Positions 22,838 to 30,478 of a stretch of 40,848 bases of DNA are shown piece after piece. Each line of letters opens with the position of its first letter. The first letter of the stretch is position 1. The stretch covers positions 1 through 40,848 of IMG/VR virus record IMGVR_UViG_3300043424_000052; one strand, given 5' to 3'. The notes beneath the pieces were generated by a model, which saw nothing but the letters and a program-made list of their open reading frames with translations, was not told the origin of the DNA and made no database searches. The translations under genes were made by a program, and so were the position numbers. The DNA comes from a virus.

Positions 22838-23230
22838 ATGAAAAAGACACTTACAACCAACGAGATTGCCGATGCCTTGGCTGGAGATGAATACGGAAAC
22901 TTCACCCGCGCGGGAGCGTGGGCAATGGCAGAGTTTCTCGATGAGAATATGCCAGATGATGCGGAGTTTGATGCTGTAGCCATCCGATGCGACTGGAGCG
23001 AATACAAGTCATTATTTGACTGGGCGGATGATTTCTTCCGTGACCACGAAGATGCGGCTGAGAAACTTGGCTTAACCTTTATGCGCTCCCGCTCAAAAAT
23101 GGGTCTATCATTCTTTAACAATGTAGAGGAAGATTACGATTCCATTGAGGCCGCCATTCGTCACTACATCGCGGAAAAAGCCGAACCAGCCATCGAGTTT
23201 GATGGCGGCGTTATCGTTCCCTGCTTTTAA
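22838..23230 (+). CDS. Acidic early protein, unknown function
   Basis: 130 residues from the ATG at 22838, which follows ATAACAACG. An open frame from 22787 adds 17 unlikely residues. The protein is acidic and aromatic (WAMAEFLDENMPDDAEFDAV, later DWADDFFRDHEDAAEKLG), a pattern common in phage proteins that mimic DNA or antagonise host factors. That link is speculative; no family was recognised. Confidence 0.6.
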   Translation: MKKTLTTNEIADALAGDEYGNFTRAGAWAMAEFLDENMPDDAEFDAVAIRCDWSEYKSLFDWADDFFRDHEDAAEKLGLTFMRSRSKMGLSFFNNVEEDYDSIEAAIRHYIAEKAEPAIEFDGGVIVPCF

Positions 23231-23247
23231 TCCAAACCAGCAAAAAC

Positions 23248-23451
23248 ATGAAAACAGAAATTGGAAATAAAGCCGATGATTCAACTTTTAAGATTCCCGT
23301 CATTTGGGAGATGGTTGGGGTAGTGGAAATAAATGCATCATCTTTGCGTGATGCAATCAAATTTGCGAGAGACTTGCCACGCCCGAAGCGCGGCGAGTTC
23401 CTTAAAGGAACTTTAAAGGTCGATCCAGAGTTCACTTCTTGCATGAAATAA
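23248..23451 (+). CDS. Small early protein (67 aa)
   Basis: 67 residues. The motif VVEINASSLRDAIKFARDLP followed by a basic stretch resembles short beta-alpha domains that many phages carry, where a signature helix follows a beta strand. Start at 23248 after CCAGCAAAAAC. Function unknown. Confidence 0.6.
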   Translation: MKTEIGNKADDSTFKIPVIWEMVGVVEINASSLRDAIKFARDLPRPKRGEFLKGTLKVDPEFTSCMK

Positions 23452-23468
23452 CCAAACCAATAAAAACG

Positions 23469-23666
23469 ATGACAATGGAACAAATCGAAAATAGGATGGG
23501 CCGCATAAATCAAGAGATCATGCATCATCATTATCGCATGGCCCAATTCCCATCAATCGATGGGAATAAACAGAGGACGCTCGAGATCGAGAAACTCAAA
23601 GCAGAGTTTTCAGAATTGAAGCTGGAACATGGAGTGCTTGAATTTCAAGCAGAATTTGGAAACTAA
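23469..23666 (+). CDS. Small coiled-coil early protein (65 aa)
   Basis: 65 residues from the ATG at 23469, which follows CCAATAAAAACG. An ATG two codons on is also possible. The protein is one long helix with regular hydrophobic spacing (LEIEKLKAEFSELKLEHGVL), so it probably forms a coiled coil. Function unknown. Confidence 0.6.
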   Translation: MTMEQIENRMGRINQEIMHHHYRMAQFPSIDGNKQRTLEIEKLKAEFSELKLEHGVLEFQAEFGN

Positions 23667-23678
23667 ACCATAAAAACA

Positions 23679-23957
23679 ATGAAGAAACAAAAGCACACTA
23701 AAGGCCCGTGGAGCTTTGCGTCCACTAACCCCTCACAATATCTCAACGGAAACCCGATTGAATGGGACATTCTGGACCAATATAGTTGCGTGGTAGCGAC
23801 CACAAACAATTCAACGAGTGACGCTGACGCTCGTCTGATTGCATCCGCTCCCGAAATGCTCGAGGCTTTGCGAAACCTCACACATCCGATGGCAAGCGAT
23901 GAGGACTTGCAAAATGCCCTTGCCGTCATAGCAAAAGCAGAAGGGAGGGACTCATGA
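23679..23957 (+). CDS. Widespread phage protein of the HTxGPW...ARLIAxAPEMLEAL type
   Basis: 92 residues. KHTKGPWSF near the N-terminus and DADARLIASAPEMLEALRNL later are the two hallmark blocks of a small family common in phages and prophages. Its function is not known to me. The next gene overlaps by four bases. Leader: TAAACCATAAAAACA. Confidence 0.7.
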   Translation: MKKQKHTKGPWSFASTNPSQYLNGNPIEWDILDQYSCVVATTNNSTSDADARLIASAPEMLEALRNLTHPMASDEDLQNALAVIAKAEGRDS

Positions 23958-24268
23958 GCCGACCTAAATGGGAAAATGACGCGCTCCGTCTGATAATGTC
24001 GGACGGGGTCGCCATTGAGGACTGCGAGTGGGTTCTCGAACTCATCACCAAGGAGGCGAAGGGCATTCAAAACCTCGAGGATGCGGATCAATTCCCTCTG
24101 TTTATGGAGTTCTTCCAGAACAATCGGGAGGAACTCTGCAACCTAGATGCGGAAATATTCTCGAGCGTCCTGGCCTGCCTTGGCATTGACTTGCACAAGC
24201 TCGAGGATCTATGGGAGCGAAAACATATTGACCCGCCGATCGACGAGATTGATTGGTCGCTGGAATAA
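23954..24268 (+). CDS. Acidic early protein (104 aa)
   Basis: 104 residues with GAAGGGAGGG before an ATGA overlap. Many Asp, Glu and Trp residues, helical, ending IDPPIDEIDWSLE. No domain recognised. Translational coupling to the previous gene suggests they are made together. Confidence 0.6.
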   Translation: MSRPKWENDALRLIMSDGVAIEDCEWVLELITKEAKGIQNLEDADQFPLFMEFFQNNREELCNLDAEIFSSVLACLGIDLHKLEDLWERKHIDPPIDEIDWSLE

Positions 24269-24288
24269 ACCACAAAAAAACAAAAACG

Positions 24289-24519
24289 ATGATTGCAAAA
24301 AGACTGAAAACCGAAACTGGGTGGAACTATGTACTCGAATACGATTCAATTCTCAACGGAATTGAGCGATCGTGCCTAGTCACCACAAACAAGGGAACGC
24401 TTGGCCGCTATGCTGGCGTATTCGTGGGTGGCTCATGGTGTGAGGTGAGCCGAACGCAAGCCGCCTGGGCATTAAAGGGAGCGCGTAAGATCGCAAAAAT
24501 CAGAAGGGAGGCCGCATGA
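24289..24519 (+). CDS. Small basic early protein (76 aa)
   Basis: 76 residues from the ATG at 24289, which follows ACAAAAACG. A longer frame from 24253 has no support. The centre is beta-rich (RYAGVFVGGSWCEVSRTQAA) and the C-terminus is a basic helix (LKGARKIAKIRREAA). Function unknown. Confidence 0.6.
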   Translation: MIAKRLKTETGWNYVLEYDSILNGIERSCLVTTNKGTLGRYAGVFVGGSWCEVSRTQAAWALKGARKIAKIRREAA

Positions 24520-24701
24520 AAAAGCAAGTTGCGCTGGCAATCGCCATATTCGGGCATCTTGGCTTATTCCTATTCGTGGACAGCTTATTCGAAGGCAGTT
24601 CCAAGTGGAAAATGTGGGCATTCTATGGCAGCTCGATGCTGTCCGTGGCGGTCTGGGGAGCCTATGTCATAAAAGACGACTGGGACGGAGGTGCGGCATG
24701 A
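24516..24701 (+). CDS. Small membrane protein with two transmembrane segments
   Basis: 61 residues. Residues about 4-24 (QVALAIAIFGHLGLFLFVDS) and about 36-52 (YGSSMLSVAVWGAYVI) are membrane-length hydrophobic stretches with a short charged loop between. GGGAGG precedes the ATGA-overlapping start. It may act in the host inner membrane early in infection; no family recognised. Confidence 0.6.
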   Translation: MKKQVALAIAIFGHLGLFLFVDSLFEGSSKWKMWAFYGSSMLSVAVWGAYVIKDDWDGGAA

Positions 24702-25057
24702 AGGTGAATTGGCGACCATACGACGACACCGAAGCGCAAAAATTTGACTTCCTAGTCGAGATCGTTTGCCAAGTGTTTGATGTTCCGCCTGGCATGATCC
24801 TATCTAGAAGTAGACTTCATTGCTATGCTGTGCCAAGGCAACTCATCGCCACAATCTGGAGCGAAAACCACTCGCTACAAGATACTGGCTACCGCCTTGA
24901 TCGTCACCATGGTGCGGTGATTCACGCAAGGGAGCGCGTCCGCTACCTACTGGAACATGACGACGACTTCGCCGACAAGGTGAGGGAGACGCTCGAACGC
25001 CTCGTGAATGAGGTCAAACCCGAAAATGACCAACCCGAAAAAGAAAAAATTGCATGA
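24698..25057 (+). CDS. Stand-alone DnaA domain IV-like DNA-binding protein
   Basis: 119 residues from the ATG at 24698 (ATGA overlap, GGAGG upstream). Residues about 14-95 follow the plan of DnaA domain IV: a first helix (FLVEIVCQVFDVPPGMI), the basic turn SRSRLHCYAVPRQLI, then SLQDTGYRLDRHHGAVIHAR, which parallels the DnaA signature SLPEIG..FG.RDHTTV.HA. In DnaA this part recognises DnaA boxes. The AAA+ ATPase part is absent, so it can bind DNA but not open an origin alone. It may compete with host DnaA or mark a phage origin. Confidence 0.75.
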   Translation: MKVNWRPYDDTEAQKFDFLVEIVCQVFDVPPGMILSRSRLHCYAVPRQLIATIWSENHSLQDTGYRLDRHHGAVIHARERVRYLLEHDDDFADKVRETLERLVNEVKPENDQPEKEKIA

Positions 25058-25281
25058 AAAAAACAAAACACGACAACGAGAAATCGCTCTTTCAAGGAAT
25101 GGATTCAGAAAATATGCTTGTTTTTTACGAAAATTACAGAGAATTTAGTTCCGCAATAATGGCCGCAGGTGGGAATCCTGCTTGCGCCTTGGATGAAGTT
25201 GAGGGTTTTATGCGATCTCTCGCAGTGAATAAGATAAGGATTTATGCGGAACATAACCCACTGAAACTCGGAAAACCATAA
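25054..25281 (+). CDS. Small early protein (75 aa)
   Basis: 75 residues, coupled by ATGA to the DnaA-like gene. Mixed helical (MLVFYENYREFSSAIMAAGG, then ALDEVEGFMRSLAVNKIRIY). I do not recognise it. The overlap suggests it is made in step with the DnaA-like protein. Confidence 0.6.
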   Translation: MKKTKHDNEKSLFQGMDSENMLVFYENYREFSSAIMAAGGNPACALDEVEGFMRSLAVNKIRIYAEHNPLKLGKP

Positions 25282-25292
25282 ACAAAAATACC

Positions 25293-25511
25293 ATGATACG
25301 ACTATTTGACTTGCATGAGATGGCAAATGAGTTGAAACTGCCGCCTGCTGTGGTTGCCCTATGGGCGGCTGACGGATATATCCCACATATAATGAAGGAT
25401 GGACTTCCTTTATTCGACCCCGTGGCAGTGGGGAAGCACATTGCCGAACAACTGAACAACCTAAACAAATACGACGATGGAAAACCAAACGACAACACCG
25501 ACAACAACTGA
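25293..25511 (+). CDS. Small protein with MerR/excisionase-like helix-turn-helix
   Basis: 72 residues. LFDLHEMANELKLPPAVVAL then WAADGYIPHIMKDGLPLFDP has the order helix-turn-helix plus a small wing seen in MerR-type or excisionase-type DNA-binding proteins. The C-terminal tail is Asn/Asp-rich and overlaps the RecT gene by 35 bases. It may regulate the recombination genes that follow. Confidence 0.5.
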   Translation: MIRLFDLHEMANELKLPPAVVALWAADGYIPHIMKDGLPLFDPVAVGKHIAEQLNNLNKYDDGKPNDNTDNN

Positions 25512-26274
25512 TGCGATTGCGCCGCAGGAAGCGCAAAACACGGGCATTCTGGCGCAGGTGCAGGCCGAGACGCAAGCATTCGAGCTTGTCCAAAGGCAAG
25601 CAATGATGCTCTCTAAAAGCACACTAGTCCCCAAGGACTTTGCTGGCAATGTAGCAAACTGCGCGATTGCTCTCAATGTGGCAAAGCGCACAAGGCTTGA
25701 CCCGCTAATGGTGTGCCAAAACCTTGCCATCATACACGGGCGACCATCGTGGTCTGCTACCGCGCTGATCGGCATGATCAACGCAAGCGGCAAGTTCTCA
25801 CCTCTGCGCTTTGTGTTTGACTCGGACGAAGCTCCGACATGGTGCTACGCTGTTGCCCGTGACATGGCGACTGGTGAAGAACTCAAGGGTGAGCGAATCA
25901 CTCTGGAGATGGCGAAAAAAGAAGGCTGGAGTACCAAAAATGGTTCAAAGTGGCTCACAATGCCTGGTCAGATGCTACGCTATCGTGCCGCCTCATTTTG
26001 GAGTCGTGCTTACGCCTCTGATATGTCCCTTGGGATGTACACGCAAGACGAAGTGCGGGACTTTGCTGAACTACCACGCAATGTGACTCCAAAGGCGAAT
26101 CCATTCGTGGCAGAACCAGAACCCGAACCCGAGCCAGAACCCGAAGTGGTTGAAGCTCAAGTGGTGGTCGAGGAGAAACCCATTGATGAAAAGCCAAAGA
26201 AGAACAGCGTAAAACCTCACGCTGAAAAGATCGCCGAGGCATTCGAGGCAATGGCAAAGGAGGTTGAACCATGA
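25477..26274 (+). CDS. recT: RecT-family single-strand annealing protein
   Basis: 265 residues. Residues about 28-190 match RecT: STLVPKDFAGNVANCAIALN, then LDPLMVCQNLAIIHGRPSWS and a block with SGKFSPLRF. Near residues 155-185 is TMPGQMLRYRAASFWSRAYA, typical of the family. It anneals complementary single strands after resection. The C-terminal tail has an EP-repeat (EPEPEPEPEPE) linking to a Lys-rich end. It overlaps the exonuclease gene by four bases, the classical annealase-exonuclease pair. Confidence 0.85.
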   Translation: MENQTTTPTTTDAIAPQEAQNTGILAQVQAETQAFELVQRQAMMLSKSTLVPKDFAGNVANCAIALNVAKRTRLDPLMVCQNLAIIHGRPSWSATALIGMINASGKFSPLRFVFDSDEAPTWCYAVARDMATGEELKGERITLEMAKKEGWSTKNGSKWLTMPGQMLRYRAASFWSRAYASDMSLGMYTQDEVRDFAELPRNVTPKANPFVAEPEPEPEPEPEVVEAQVVVEEKPIDEKPKKNSVKPHAEKIAEAFEAMAKEVEP

Positions 26275-27080
26275 GCGAGCTAGTCTACAATCTGGGACAC
26301 AAGTATTACGAGGGGGGCGCAAGCCCCTCTAACTTGGATGGATATGTCTCCAAGTCCATGCTCTGGGACTTCTCGCAAAGCCCTTGGAAGTGGTTTCATG
26401 GTAAGCCCAAGGAGTCAACGCCGGCGATGGAGTTTGGAAGCCTCGTGCATTGCCTGGCCCTTACGCCGAGCGAGTACGCCGAAACCTATGCCGTGAGCGA
26501 ATACGACTCATTCCGTACCAAGGCGGCACAAGAGTGGCGGGACAGCATGACAGCACAAGGAAAGGTGTGCATCACGCAAGCTCAACTCAATGCGGCAAAC
26601 GAGTGCGCGGAATCCGTACTTAATGACCCCGATCTGCAACCCGTTCTCGTTAATGGGTACAAGACCGAGGTGGCGGCCTACTCGCAAATCGGGGCAACCA
26701 AGGTGCGCGGGATGATCGACCTTGTGCCGAGCGAGGGTGACTGCCTCATCGACCTAAAGACCACATCGAGCTTTGGCAATGCCGAGGATCTGGCTGGGCT
26801 TGTGGTGCGCCGTGGCTACCATTGGCAGGCTGCCCTCTACCTCGACCTATTCAACGCCGCTACGGGGCAAAATAGGACGAATTTTGTGCTTGCCTTTGTC
26901 GAAACATCTGCGCCTTATGAAGTGGCAATCGTTAAATTGACGGATGACTTCATCGACCAAGGCCGAGCAGGGTACATGAATGCCATAGCAAAATTCCAAC
27001 AATGCGTTGCGGATAATAAGTTCCCCAAGGCAGTTGAGGGAATTCAAGAACTCTCATTCCCCAAGTGGGCAATCAAATAA
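26271..27080 (+). CDS. RecE-like PD-(D/E)XK exonuclease
   Basis: 269 residues. The nuclease core shows FGSLVHCLAL (residues about 56-65), RGMIDLVPSEGDCLIDLKTT (about 144-163, giving the D...DLK active-site acids and Lys) and a following HWQAALYLDL block (Gln of motif III). It matches the exodeoxyribonuclease VIII-type (PDDEXK) family that degrades the 5' strand to make 3' tails for RecT. Start codon overlaps recT, with AAAGGAGG upstream. Confidence 0.85.
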   Translation: MSELVYNLGHKYYEGGASPSNLDGYVSKSMLWDFSQSPWKWFHGKPKESTPAMEFGSLVHCLALTPSEYAETYAVSEYDSFRTKAAQEWRDSMTAQGKVCITQAQLNAANECAESVLNDPDLQPVLVNGYKTEVAAYSQIGATKVRGMIDLVPSEGDCLIDLKTTSSFGNAEDLAGLVVRRGYHWQAALYLDLFNAATGQNRTNFVLAFVETSAPYEVAIVKLTDDFIDQGRAGYMNAIAKFQQCVADNKFPKAVEGIQELSFPKWAIK

Positions 27081-27086
27081 AATACC

Positions 27087-27410
27087 ATGAAACAGACCAT
27101 AGACATTAGCATTGACACGACGAAGATCGACAAGACGGCTCTCTACGAGTCACCCAAGACAGGAAAGAAATACCTCTCTGTCACCTTGTTGATCCGCGAG
27201 GAGAAGGACAAGTACGGGTACGATGGGTTCATCGTCCAGAAGATTAGCAAGGAACGCAAAGCGGCAGGCGAGAAAGGCCCGATCCTTGGAAACGCAAAGA
27301 TCATGGACTGGGATGCTATCAAGCAGCCTAGCGACCACCAGCAAGCAAAGGCTAACGGATACGCAAAGCCCGATGCGTGGGATGATCCAATGGATGATGT
27401 GCCGTTTTAG
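27087..27410 (+). CDS. SSB-like single-strand DNA-binding protein
   Basis: 107 residues. The N-terminal beta-rich part (IDTTKIDKTALYESPKTGKK then YLSVTLLIREEKDKYGYDGF) suits an OB-type fold, and the C-terminus ends DDPMDDVPF, the acidic tip with terminal Phe that SSB uses to bind partners. Placed just after the exonuclease and RecT, it would cover single strands and recruit host proteins. The OB assignment is by pattern only. Confidence 0.65.
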   Translation: MKQTIDISIDTTKIDKTALYESPKTGKKYLSVTLLIREEKDKYGYDGFIVQKISKERKAAGEKGPILGNAKIMDWDAIKQPSDHQQAKANGYAKPDAWDDPMDDVPF

Positions 27411-27419
27411 TCATTCTAG

Positions 27420-27448
27420 TTGACACCTCGTGGCAAATGGGGTAGATT
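27420..27448 (+). promoter_or_regulatory. Predicted promoter directly in front of an HNH gene
   Basis: Perfect TTGACA, 17 bp, TAGATT. The expected start near 27455 is only about 3 bases before the ATG at 27458, which implies a nearly leaderless message. It gives the nuclease gene its own expression within the train. Confidence 0.5.
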
Positions 27449-27457
27449 TTCATTCCT

Positions 27458-27937
27458 ATGAAGAAATGCTTCAAATGCCACGAGGTCTTCCCACTCACTC
27501 AATTCTACAAGCACCCGCAAATGGGTGACGGCCATCTAAACAAGTGCAAGGAATGCACAAGAAAGGATTCAGCAAAAAGGCTTGAAATAAAAAAGCAAGA
27601 TCCAGAGTGGGTCAAAAAAGAAAGAATAAGGCACATAAATAAATTCAGAAAGTATCGACATGGTACAGAAGAAGAAATCAAAAAGATAAACGCTAGGGCA
27701 ATGGTGACCAAGGCAATCACAGAAAACAAAATCAAAAGACTTCCGTGCGTTGTGTGCGGAAATCCAAAGTCACAAGGACACCACGAGGATTACGATAAGC
27801 CACTTGAAATAACATGGCTTTGCATTAGACACCACAATGATAGGCACATACATTTGACGGACTGCGCGAACATTGGAGAGGAACCAATGAGTATTGAACT
27901 ATTCGTCAACAAACTAAAAGAAAACACTTTCCGATAA
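27458..27937 (+). CDS. Zinc-binding HNH-type endonuclease
   Basis: 159 residues. An N-terminal Cys cluster (CFKCHEVFPLTQFYKH then CKECTR) forms one zinc site. The C-terminal part CVVCGNPKSQGHHEDYDKPL followed by WLCIRHHNDRH is an HNH-like nuclease core with its own Cys pairs, a form common in phages. It interrupts the recombination genes and has its own promoter, as expected for a mobile nuclease gene. Composition is AT-rich compared with the SSB gene before it. Confidence 0.75.
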   Translation: MKKCFKCHEVFPLTQFYKHPQMGDGHLNKCKECTRKDSAKRLEIKKQDPEWVKKERIRHINKFRKYRHGTEEEIKKINARAMVTKAITENKIKRLPCVVCGNPKSQGHHEDYDKPLEITWLCIRHHNDRHIHLTDCANIGEEPMSIELFVNKLKENTFR

Positions 27938-27941
27938 CTTT

Positions 27942-28148
27942 ATGATTGAAATGATTACACCAATGGAGGCGATGAATCTGGGACATATCCCACTCACTCG
28001 CCCATACCGAGAGGAATACGAACATGAAATGAGATGGCTTCGATCCGTCTTGCGTGACATGAGGGGATGCAACTTCTCCCTTGTGGATACTGGGCGCGGA
28101 CTTGAAGTCTGGAGACACAAAAACGAAATTAACACGATCAAGGAATAA
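27942..28148 (+). CDS. Small early protein (68 aa)
   Basis: 68 residues beginning MIEMITPMEAMNLGHIPLTR. The block YREEYEHEMRWLRSVLRDMR and the C-terminal LEVWRHK suggest a helix followed by a strand. The start could be at 27942 or at the Met three codons later. No family recognised. Confidence 0.55.
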   Translation: MIEMITPMEAMNLGHIPLTRPYREEYEHEMRWLRSVLRDMRGCNFSLVDTGRGLEVWRHKNEINTIKE

Positions 28149-28152
28149 AACG

Positions 28153-28311
28153 ATGAAACTAAAGAACATATACGAAAAAACAAGATCAGTAGGTAGTGAC
28201 CCGCATTTAACCGTTGCCCTTATGACAGCACTAGCGTCAAAGGAACACCGCAAGCATGGGTTCATGGAAATACTCAAACGCCTAGCCAACAAATATGGAG
28301 TTGCTATTTAG
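28153..28311 (+). CDS. Small basic early protein (52 aa)
   Basis: 52 residues from the ATG at 28153 (after AATAAAACG). Helical and basic, with LTVALMTALASKEHRKHGFM and a following helix. It overlaps the next gene by 17 bases. Function unknown. Confidence 0.55.
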   Translation: MKLKNIYEKTRSVGSDPHLTVALMTALASKEHRKHGFMEILKRLANKYGVAI

Positions 28312-28504
28312 TGATCTACCAGAGGAGCTTTCACCACGCCTCAAGTGGCAGGAGAAGAAGGGAATCAAGACAATGCGCCGAGCCGATGGTAAGTATGTGG
28401 CGTACAAGACCGAAACCCGCTTCAACAACTCTGATGATACCGAGGTGGATGCCGTGATAGGACTTGCGAAGAAACTTAAGCTACGCATTTGGAATGAAAG
28501 CTAA
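28295..28504 (+). CDS. Small early protein (69 aa)
   Basis: 69 residues, with a basic centre (KWQEKKGIKTMRRADGKYVA). It overlaps the genes on either side (17 bases upstream, 11 bases downstream). No recognised domain; reality is supported mainly by dense packing and codon pattern. Confidence 0.5.
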   Translation: MELLFSDLPEELSPRLKWQEKKGIKTMRRADGKYVAYKTETRFNNSDDTEVDAVIGLAKKLKLRIWNES

Positions 28505-29048
28505 AAACATAAACATACCGCACGAAGAGTTCGTCGATTATTTTTATTACGATAGCGACTCTGGTGATTTCTTTACAAGCGTTGCTAGAAAAAACCCCGG
28601 TGGATTCTCCAGTAAATCATGCGATATCCCCAAGAAAAAGATAGGATCAGATCATACTGATGGTTATATTGTAATATCACACAAGAGGCGGAATTATTTA
28701 GCTCATCGTTTAGCTTATTACTACATGACAGGCAATCATCCAGAGTTTGACATAGATCACATAAATGGTGTTAAAAATGATAACAGATGGTGCAACTTGA
28801 GATTGGCAACTAGATCCGAAAATAGATGCAACTGTGAACCATCATCGGTCAATACATCTGGGACTATTGGTGTTACATTTCACAAACTGGTTAAGAAGTA
28901 TGTAGCCCAAATAAAAAAACATGGGAAAAATCATCACCTTGGATGCTTTGAAAAGATAGAGGATGCAATTAAATGCAGGAAAGATGCAGAGAAAGTTTTT
29001 CACGGGGAGTTCTTGAGCAGAGATAAACAAAAAATAATAAATGAATGA
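28494..29048 (+). CDS. HNH homing-type endonuclease with AP2-like C-terminus
   Basis: 184 residues from the ATG at 28494. The N-terminal part has a beta-rich NUMOD-like region. The core is the HNH motif LAHRLAYYYMTG then DIDHINGVKNDNRWCNLRLA. The C-terminus (GTIGVTFHKLVKKYVAQIKK then HHLGCFEKIEDAIKCRK) resembles an AP2-type DNA-binding domain. This layout matches the gene at 35319. Strikingly AT-rich. The stop overlaps the starts of the methyltransferase and its alternative frame, so it lies in the same message. Confidence 0.85.
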   Translation: MKAKNINIPHEEFVDYFYYDSDSGDFFTSVARKNPGGFSSKSCDIPKKKIGSDHTDGYIVISHKRRNYLAHRLAYYYMTGNHPEFDIDHINGVKNDNRWCNLRLATRSENRCNCEPSSVNTSGTIGVTFHKLVKKYVAQIKKHGKNHHLGCFEKIEDAIKCRKDAEKVFHGEFLSRDKQKIINE

Positions 29049-29769
29049 GCTACACTTATTTGCAGGAGCAGGGGGAGGAATCCTCGGCGGGATGCTTCTC
29101 GGACATACCCCAGTATGTGCTGTCGAGATTGAACCTTACTGCCGAAAGGTCTTACTCCAACGGCAACGGGATGGAATCCTGCCAAAGTTCCCAATCTGGG
29201 ATGATGTCTGCACCTTCGATGGAATACCCTGGCGAGGGGAAGTTGATATCGTCTGCGGGGGGTTTCCTTGCCAGGACATCAGTGCCGCCGGCAAAGGTGC
29301 TGGGATCGAAGGAGAACGAAGCGGACTCTGGAAAGAAATGGCAAGGATTGTTGGTGAGATACGACCAAGATATGTTTTCATCGAAAATAGTCCTTTGCTC
29401 AGAACAAGAGGACTCAGCGTTGTTCTCAAAGACCTTGCCGAAATGGGGTATGATGCAAGATGGGGAGTGCTTGGAGCTGGAGATGTTGGAGCTAGCCACG
29501 AAAGATCGAGACTCTGGGTTTTGGCCAACTCCACAAAGGGTAGATTACAAGGGGGCGAGTCAAGGAAGTTCATATCAACAGAGGAAAAAGCAGTACGAGA
29601 TATGGACTGGAGGCAATTCAGAGTACAAAACAATATACCCAAACCCTATGGCGTACGAAGTCTTAATGGGGTGGCTAATGGGGTGGACAGACTTAAAGCC
29701 ATTGGGAATGGACAAGTTCCAGCAGTGGCAGCAACAGCATTCAGAATCTTAACAGAAGGATTAACATGA
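29041..29769 (+). CDS. C5 cytosine-specific DNA methyltransferase
   Basis: 242 residues. Motif I FAGAGGG (7-13, SAM binding), motif IV GGFPCQDIS with catalytic Cys at 77, motif VI ENS (115-117, usually ENV), motif VIII RSR (155-157), and the late motif KAIGNGQVPA near 216-225. The target-recognition part between is short, so specificity cannot be read. No restriction enzyme lies nearby, so it probably protects phage DNA against host restriction. Almost the whole gene is also open in the +1 frame with protein-like content (see 29045-29752). Confidence 0.85.
   Translation: MNELHLFAGAGGGILGGMLLGHTPVCAVEIEPYCRKVLLQRQRDGILPKFPIWDDVCTFDGIPWRGEVDIVCGGFPCQDISAAGKGAGIEGERSGLWKEMARIVGEIRPRYVFIENSPLLRTRGLSVVLKDLAEMGYDARWGVLGAGDVGASHERSRLWVLANSTKGRLQGGESRKFISTEEKAVRDMDWRQFRVQNNIPKPYGVRSLNGVANGVDRLKAIGNGQVPAVAATAFRILTEGLT
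29045..29752 (+). CDS. Overprinted second protein inside the methyltransferase gene
   Basis: 235 residues in the +1 frame, starting 4 bases after the methyltransferase ATG and ending 17 bases before its stop. Blocks such as GGFLARTSVPPAK, DSGKKWQGLLVRY, LFSKTLPKWGMMQDGECLEL, FWPTPQRVDYKGA and LMGWLMGWTDLKPL match, from memory, a conserved phage protein usually encoded beside or across C5 methyltransferase genes. The match runs through the whole frame, which is unexpected for a shadow. Function unknown; expression depends on the start at 29045, which has no separate ribosome site. Confidence 0.5.
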   Translation: MSYTYLQEQGEESSAGCFSDIPQYVLSRLNLTAERSYSNGNGMESCQSSQSGMMSAPSMEYPGEGKLISSAGGFLARTSVPPAKVLGSKENEADSGKKWQGLLVRYDQDMFSSKIVLCSEQEDSALFSKTLPKWGMMQDGECLELEMLELATKDRDSGFWPTPQRVDYKGASQGSSYQQRKKQYEIWTGGNSEYKTIYPNPMAYEVLMGWLMGWTDLKPLGMDKFQQWQQQHSES

Positions 29770-30203
29770 GAGTGACGATAGGCGTAGACCCTGGGGCTAA
29801 TGGCGCGATTGCGTGGATCGACGAGCGAGGTAAGTCTTGCGTTGAGAAGATGCCAGATACCTTGCAGGACTTGTGGGAGCTTATCCTTGATATTAGACGC
29901 TTTGAGCCAAATGAACCATGCAAAGCATACATCGAGCAAGTCTCTAGCAGTCCGCAGATGGGTGTCGTTTCAGCGTTCAGCTTTGGCCGAGGCTACGGCA
30001 ACCTTGAGATGGCACTCACAGCTGCAGGAATACCCTTCGAGCGTGTGCGCCCACAAGTCTGGCAGAAGGCGATGGGTTGCATGACAAAAGGCAACAAGAA
30101 CATCTCCAAGCAGAAGGCACAGGAGCTATTCCCAGACAAGAAGGTGATTCACGCTACGGCGGACGCATTACTCATAGCCCTATACGGAAGCAGACAACCA
30201 TGA
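29766..30203 (+). CDS. ruvC: RuvC-like Holliday junction resolvase
   Basis: 145 residues. RuvC-type acids: GVDPG at 6-10, E57 in YIEQV, and the C-terminal HATADALLIALYGS with the last Asp. It cuts four-way DNA junctions that arise from recombination and replication, clearing branched DNA before packaging. It overlaps the methyltransferase stop by four bases (AGAAGG ribosome site) and belongs with RecT, the exonuclease and the SSB. Confidence 0.85.
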   Translation: MRVTIGVDPGANGAIAWIDERGKSCVEKMPDTLQDLWELILDIRRFEPNEPCKAYIEQVSSSPQMGVVSAFSFGRGYGNLEMALTAAGIPFERVRPQVWQKAMGCMTKGNKNISKQKAQELFPDKKVIHATADALLIALYGSRQP

Positions 30204-30478
30204 AAGATAACTACACACCGGGACAGGATTGCCAATGCCACGCTTACAGCGAGGCAGAATGCGGGTGCGATGTGGACTGGACATCGAAGGAGGTCTACGA
30301 CCTGCGCGAGCAACGCGACAGGCTAGTAAATGCTTTGATAGAAGCGAGGTATGCAATGTACGAAGCCAAGGAGTGGATTCATGTTGCTAAGTTCGAGGAG
30401 GCGACAGAAAGGCTTGTTAATTGGGAGAACAAGCACACCAATTACATATTTCATCTTATCAAAGGAAACAAACCATGA
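30200..30478 (+). CDS. Cys-rich and helical early protein
   Basis: 92 residues from the ATG at 30200 (ATGA overlap with ruvC). An N-terminal Cys/His group (CQCHAYSEAECGCD) may bind metal. A helical part with LREQRDRLVNALIEARYAMY follows, of the type common in phage proteins of unknown role. Function unknown. Confidence 0.6.
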   Translation: MKDNYTPGQDCQCHAYSEAECGCDVDWTSKEVYDLREQRDRLVNALIEARYAMYEAKEWIHVAKFEEATERLVNWENKHTNYIFHLIKGNKP

